A stretch of DNA of 64,000 nt, from contig NZ_JAGGPQ010000007.1 of the NCBI RefSeq assembly GCF_018613675.1, forward strand, positions 124,001-188,000, in the 5' to 3' direction. Shown here one piece after another: positions 60,730-64,000 of this stretch. The notes below the pieces were generated by a model, which was not told the origin of the DNA, searched no databases, and worked only from the letters and a program-made list of their open reading frames with translations. How positions within the stretch are numbered: the first letter of the stretch is position 1; every line of letters starts with the position of its first letter. The DNA is from Arthrobacter sp. ISL-85. Lineage in GTDB: Bacteria > Actinomycetota > Actinomycetes > Actinomycetales > Micrococcaceae. A program made the position numbers and the translations under genes.

Positions 60730-62025
60730 CTAGCCAGGACCGCCGGTGACGGGTGTGACCCGGACGCGCGCGATCCGGAGCCTGTCCATGCTGAGTACCG
60801 CCAGGACATACCCGGGGACCTGCACCCGGTCACCGGTGCGGGGCAGGCGGCCCAGGCGGTCCATCATGAACCCGGCCACGGTCTCGTAGTGGCCCTCCGG
60901 GAGGGCAATTCCGGTGGCCGCATCGAACTCCTGCAGGATCAGGCCGCCGTCCACATCGATGAACCCGTCGGCCACGTTGACCCGGTCCTCGTGCTCCGCA
61001 CCCGTGTCGTACTCGTCGTAAATCTCGCCCACCAGTTCCTCCACGAGGTCCTCGAGCGTGACCAGGCCGTCGGTGCCGCCGTATTCGTCCACCACCAGGA
61101 CGATGTGCTGGCTGGTCTTGCGCATACGGGAAAGCGACGGCAGCACACGGTTGGTTCCGGGCATGGCAAGGATTTCCCGGGCAATGTCCCTGACCGGCGT
61201 CCGGTCCTGCACCTCGTCCCGGGGCATCAGGTCCCGGATGTGCACGAAGCCCAGGACGTCGTCCGGGGACCTGCCAATCACCGGGAACCGGGAATACGGG
61301 CCGTCCCTGACCATCCTGCGGGCGTCGGCAATGCTCATGGCGCCGTCAATGAAGGTCACATCCGTCCGGGGACGCATCACCTCCTGCAGCGTCCGGTCAC
61401 CGGCTCCGAAGACGTCGGAGACAATGTTCCGGCTGCTCTCTTCGAGCAGCTCGCTTTCCGCCACCATGTCCCAGAGCTCCTCCGAACTGATGGCCTCCCG
61501 CCGGGCGTGCGGGTCGCCACCAAGGAGCCTGACCACGGCATCGGTGGATACGGAGAGGATCCAGATGACGGGCCGCATGACGTGCGAGAAGGTGATCAGC
61601 GGCGGGGCAAGCACCTTGGTGAACGGGACGGGACGTTGCAGCGCCAGCCGCTTGGGGGCAAGCTCAGCCAGGACCAGGGACAGGTAGGCCACCAGCAGGG
61701 TCATCCCGATGAAGGACACAGGCCCGGCCGCCGCACCCAGCCCGAGGGTTTCGAGGAGGGGGACGACGTCGGGGGCGATCGCCGAGGCGCCATACGCCGC
61801 AGAGAAAAACCCGGACAGGGTCACCCCGATCTGGACAGTGGAGAGGAACCGGTTGGGGTTGCGCGCCAGGGCTGCAGTCCGGGCGCCCGTTTCGCCGGAC
61901 TTCTCGATGCGGCGCACCTGGCTCTCGCGCAGGGACACCAGGGCCATCTCCGCCGCCGCGAACACCCCGCCCAGCAGTACGAAACCGAGAACCAACGCGA
62001 TATTGAGCAGGGCGCCGCTGTCCAT
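60730..62025 (-). CDS. CNNM/CBS/CorC_HlyC-type membrane protein (hemolysin family)
   Basis: A 431-residue protein. The N-terminal DUF21/CNNM membrane domain has three to four helices (ALLNIALVLGFVLLGGVFAAAEMALVSLR, with NRFLSTVQIGVTLSGFFSAAYG). A CBS pair follows at about 205-335 (EVMRPRTDVTFIDGAMSIADA, VDEYGGTDGLVTLEDLVEELVGEI). The C-terminal CorC_HlyC domain is at about 350-430 (VADGFIDVDGGLILQEFD, TVAGFMMDRLGRLP). Relatives handle Mg2+/Co2+ transport. A role as a real hemolysin is unlikely. It is convergent with the rhodanese. Confidence 0.93.
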   Translation of the reverse strand: MDSGALLNIALVLGFVLLGGVFAAAEMALVSLRESQVRRIEKSGETGARTAALARNPNRFLSTVQIGVTLSGFFSAAYGASAIAPDVVPLLETLGLGAAAGPVSFIGMTLLVAYLSLVLAELAPKRLALQRPVPFTKVLAPPLITFSHVMRPVIWILSVSTDAVVRLLGGDPHARREAISSEELWDMVAESELLEESSRNIVSDVFGAGDRTLQEVMRPRTDVTFIDGAMSIADARRMVRDGPYSRFPVIGRSPDDVLGFVHIRDLMPRDEVQDRTPVRDIAREILAMPGTNRVLPSLSRMRKTSQHIVLVVDEYGGTDGLVTLEDLVEELVGEIYDEYDTGAEHEDRVNVADGFIDVDGGLILQEFDAATGIALPEGHYETVAGFMMDRLGRLPRTGDRVQVPGYVLAVLSMDRLRIARVRVTPVTGGPG

Positions 62026-62074
62026 GACACGACTTTACCGATCCGCGGATCGATTGGCGCGTGTCGGCGCAGCG

Positions 62075-62833
62075 TCAGGAGCCGGCAGAACGCGGCCGGA
62101 CCCGAAGAGCCTGCATGCCGCCGTCCACTGCCAGGTCCACCCCGGTGGTTGACCCGGACAGTGGGCTGGCAAGGTAAAGGACAGCTGCCGCAACTTCCTC
62201 CGGGGAGACCAGCCGGCCGTGCGGCTGGCGTGCCTCCAGCGCCGCCCGTTCCGCTGCGGGATCCGGTGCGGTGGCAAGGAGCCGGCCGATCCAGGGAGTG
62301 TCAGCAGTCCCCGGGTTCACGCAGTTGACCCTGATTCCCTCCTGCAGGTGGTCGGCGGCCATGGCCAGGGTGAGCGACAACACCGCACCCTTGGTTGCGC
62401 TGTACAGTGCGCGCTGGGGGAGTCCGGCGGTGGCTGCAATGGAGCACGTGTTGACGATGGCCGCGTGGCTGGACCGGCGCAGGTACGGCAGGGCAGCCCT
62501 TGAGACGCGGACCATGCCCAGCACGTTGATCTCGAACACCCGGTGCCACTCGTCGTCGTCATTTACCTCGATGGTGCCCTGCGCACCTACCCCGGCATTG
62601 TTGACCACGACGTCGAGCCCGCCGAGCTGCTCCGCAGCCTCTTCTACGGCCTGGCGGACGGAGGCGTCGTCGGAGACGTCGCAGTGGATGGCTTTCACTC
62701 CCGCCGGCGCCTGGTCGGGGTTGAGGTCCAGGACGGCGACGTCAGCCCCGCGCTCCTGGAGCAGTTCCGCCGTCGCGGCCCCGATCCCCGAGGCTCCGCC
62801 GGTGATAATTGCCTTGATTCCTGCAAACTCCAT
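62075..62833 (-). CDS. Short-chain dehydrogenase, probably 2-keto-3-deoxy-L-fuconate dehydrogenase
   Basis: A 252-residue classical SDR. The cofactor motif is ITGGASGIGAATAELL, followed by NNAGVG, catalytic Ser in NTCSIAATAGLPQRALYSATKGAV with YxxxK, and NPGTADTPW. ATG is preceded by AAAGGACC. It lies 18 bases after the FAH-family gene and downstream of an aldo/keto reductase on the same strand. That trio matches L-fucose (or related deoxysugar) breakdown through 2-keto-3-deoxy-L-fuconate, in which the SDR oxidises this intermediate. The pathway role is inferred. Confidence 0.88.
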   Translation of the reverse strand: MEFAGIKAIITGGASGIGAATAELLQERGADVAVLDLNPDQAPAGVKAIHCDVSDDASVRQAVEEAAEQLGGLDVVVNNAGVGAQGTIEVNDDDEWHRVFEINVLGMVRVSRAALPYLRRSSHAAIVNTCSIAATAGLPQRALYSATKGAVLSLTLAMAADHLQEGIRVNCVNPGTADTPWIGRLLATAPDPAAERAALEARQPHGRLVSPEEVAAAVLYLASPLSGSTTGVDLAVDGGMQALRVRPRSAGS

Positions 62834-62851
62834 TGTTTGGTCCTTTCGTTG

Positions 62852-63697
62852 TTAGCCCTGGAAGAATTCCTGGCGCTGGCGGCCCAGTCCCGCCACTTCA
62901 AGTTCGACGACGTCCCCGGCCTTCAGGTAAGGGAAACGTCCGGACAGGGCTACTCCCTCCGGCGTGCCCGTGCAGATCAAGTCTCCCGGCTCAAGGACCA
63001 GGAACTGGCTCAGGTCATAAATCACTTGCTCTACACCGAAGATCAGGTCACGTGTGGAGGAGTCCTGGCGGATTTCACCGTTCACCCAGCTGCGCAGTTG
63101 CAGGTTCGCTGCATCCACCTCGTCCGGAGTCACGAGGTACGGGCCGGTAGGACAAAACCCTGCGCAGCTCTTTCCCTTGGACCACTGGCCGCCGGATACC
63201 TCCAGCTGGAACGTGCGCTCGGAGAGGTCATTCACCGTGACGAAACCGGCGACGTGGTCCAGGGCCTGGGCGGGGGATTCCAGGTATGAGGCACGCCGGC
63301 CGATGACCACGCCCAGTTCCACTTCCCAGTCGGTCTTCGTGGAACCACGCGGAATTGCCACCGCGTCGAACGGCCCGGCCACAGTGTTGGGGGCCTTATG
63401 GAAGATGATGGGCACGGATGGGGGCGCAGAGCCGGATTCTGCGGCGTGGGCGGCATAGTTCATGCCCACGCAGATGACGGAGGAGGGCCTGGCGATCGGC
63501 GCCCCAATCCGGGTACCGTCGACGCCGACTTCGGCCAGTTCGCCTGCGGCGAGTGCTGCTGCCGCCCGTCCTGGCCCGTCGGATTCCCAGAAGTCGGCGT
63601 CGATGTCCGGCGCCACCCGCTCCAGGGAGTAGTACTTCTTTTCGTGCAGCAGGGCGGGGATTTCCTTGCCTGCGGCACCTATGCGTGCGAATTGCAT
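62852..63697 (-). CDS. Fumarylacetoacetate hydrolase-family protein (2,4-diketo-3-deoxy-L-fuconate hydrolase-like)
   Basis: A 281-residue FAH-fold hydrolase cleaving C-C bonds of diketo acids. It shows VICVGMNYAAHAAESG, PIIFHKAPNTVAGPFDAV, metal-binding Glu/Asp in TDWEVELGVVIGR, VTVNDLSERTFQ and LEPGDLICTGTPEGVAL. The N-terminal domain is short, as in bacterial ureidoglycolate lyase/diketo-deoxyfuconate hydrolase relatives. It is in an operon between the aldo/keto reductase and the SDR. In the L-fucose route it would split the diketo acid into pyruvate and L-lactate; this is inferred from neighbours. Confidence 0.9.
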   Translation of the reverse strand: MQFARIGAAGKEIPALLHEKKYYSLERVAPDIDADFWESDGPGRAAAALAAGELAEVGVDGTRIGAPIARPSSVICVGMNYAAHAAESGSAPPSVPIIFHKAPNTVAGPFDAVAIPRGSTKTDWEVELGVVIGRRASYLESPAQALDHVAGFVTVNDLSERTFQLEVSGGQWSKGKSCAGFCPTGPYLVTPDEVDAANLQLRSWVNGEIRQDSSTRDLIFGVEQVIYDLSQFLVLEPGDLICTGTPEGVALSGRFPYLKAGDVVELEVAGLGRQRQEFFQG

Positions 63698-63734
63698 TCG
63701 TGTCTTCTTTTCTTGGTCGGAGGTGGGTCGTCTG

Positions 63735-64000
63735 TCAGCTGATCAGTCCACGGTCCCGGAGGTCAGCCCACAGCTGGTCAGGGACGGTCTGCGAGGCCAG
63801 GTCCAGGTTTTGCTTCACCTGGGCAGGCGTCCGCATGCCGAGGACAACGCTCGTCACGGCCGGGTTTTGGTAGGGGTAGTGAAGCGCTGCAGCCGGAAGG
63901 GTGGTCCCGTGCGATTCGCAAATATCCGCCAGCAGGTTTGCCCTGTCCAGCAGTTCCTGCGGCGCGGGTGCGTAGTTGTACGTGGCGTTTGCGGCGGGCC
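63735..64000 (-). CDS. Aldo/keto reductase, C-terminal part (cut by window edge)
   Basis: The last 88 codons of a minus-strand gene whose start lies outside the window. Translation reads NATYNYAPAPQELLDRANLL, then ADICESHGTTLPAAALHYPY, then QNPAVTSVVLGMRTPAQVKQ, and ends LRDRGLIS. This is the end of an L-fucose/D-threo-aldose dehydrogenase-type aldo/keto reductase (the SVVLGMRT strand and the LPAAALHYP stretch). It lies 37 bases before the FAH gene, first of the visible three-gene set. Confidence 0.78.
   Translation of the reverse strand, partial: PAANATYNYAPAPQELLDRANLLADICESHGTTLPAAALHYPYQNPAVTSVVLGMRTPAQVKQNLDLASQTVPDQLWADLRDRGLIS

Overview
The window looks like ordinary chromosome of a high-GC actinobacterium. 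Dense short-spaced genes, GTG/TTG starts, an Rpf/LysM muralytic protein, a DUF222 HNH nuclease, a DUF6318 lipoprotein and a TM0106-type nuclease-helicase all point to the Micrococcaceae (Arthrobacter/Pseudarthrobacter type). I see 54 intact or window-truncated genes plus one frameshifted gene, and no rRNA, tRNA, CRISPR array, prophage or insertion sequence.

Layout. 0-4 kb: a DUF559 nuclease-like gene, then a ureohydrolase plus thiamine-diphosphate enzyme pair that fits the 2-ketoarginine branch of arginine catabolism. 4-11 kb: a MarR repressor with its drug exporter, then a heterodimeric ABC exporter and a thioesterase. 11.7-15.1 kb: an McrBC-type modified-DNA restriction pair whose McrC carries Asn in the catalytic DxK motif. 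15.2-19.5 kb: a divergent sensor kinase/response regulator, an Hpt-like protein without its phospho-histidine, and a secreted GH26-like hydrolase. 19.7-25.5 kb: Vsr, a PPOX flavoprotein, an NCS1 permease broken by one inserted base, two secreted proteins and an ene-reductase. 25.7-35 kb: Tex, small unknown proteins, DUF2071, HNH, DUF1622, an epimerase and an MSMEG_6728-type protein. 35.2-42.5 kb: an Rpf, adenosine deaminase, a histone-tail/glucan-binding chimera, acylphosphatase and a very large RecB-like nuclease-helicase.

42.7-50.3 kb is the clearest pathway unit. A GntR/FCD regulator faces a tightly overlapping six-gene operon: MFS uptake, zinc hexonate dehydrogenase, D-mannonate dehydratase, KDG kinase, fructuronate reductase and KDPG aldolase. 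Together these would carry an L-gulonate/L-idonate-type sugar acid through D-fructuronate, D-mannonate, KDG and KDPG to pyruvate and glyceraldehyde-3-phosphate. The reductase gene has no ATG, GTG or TTG at its conserved N-terminus and appears to start at CTG, overlapping the kinase stop.

50.3-60.7 kb: TerC, RecQ, an aldo/keto reductase, glutathione-independent formaldehyde dehydrogenase, a small GNAT protein, a penicillin-binding-type serine hydrolase, a drug-exporter MFS, a dienelactone hydrolase and a rhodanese. 60.7-64 kb: a CNNM/CorC membrane protein, then an SDR, an FAH hydrolase and the end of an aldo/keto reductase. The last three match the final steps and the first step of non-phosphorylating L-fucose catabolism.

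Several genes (7026, 11691, 36169, 59881) have a TANNNT hexamer 6-7 bases before the start codon, so they may be transcribed without a leader. All statements come from reading the sequence; no database search was run.
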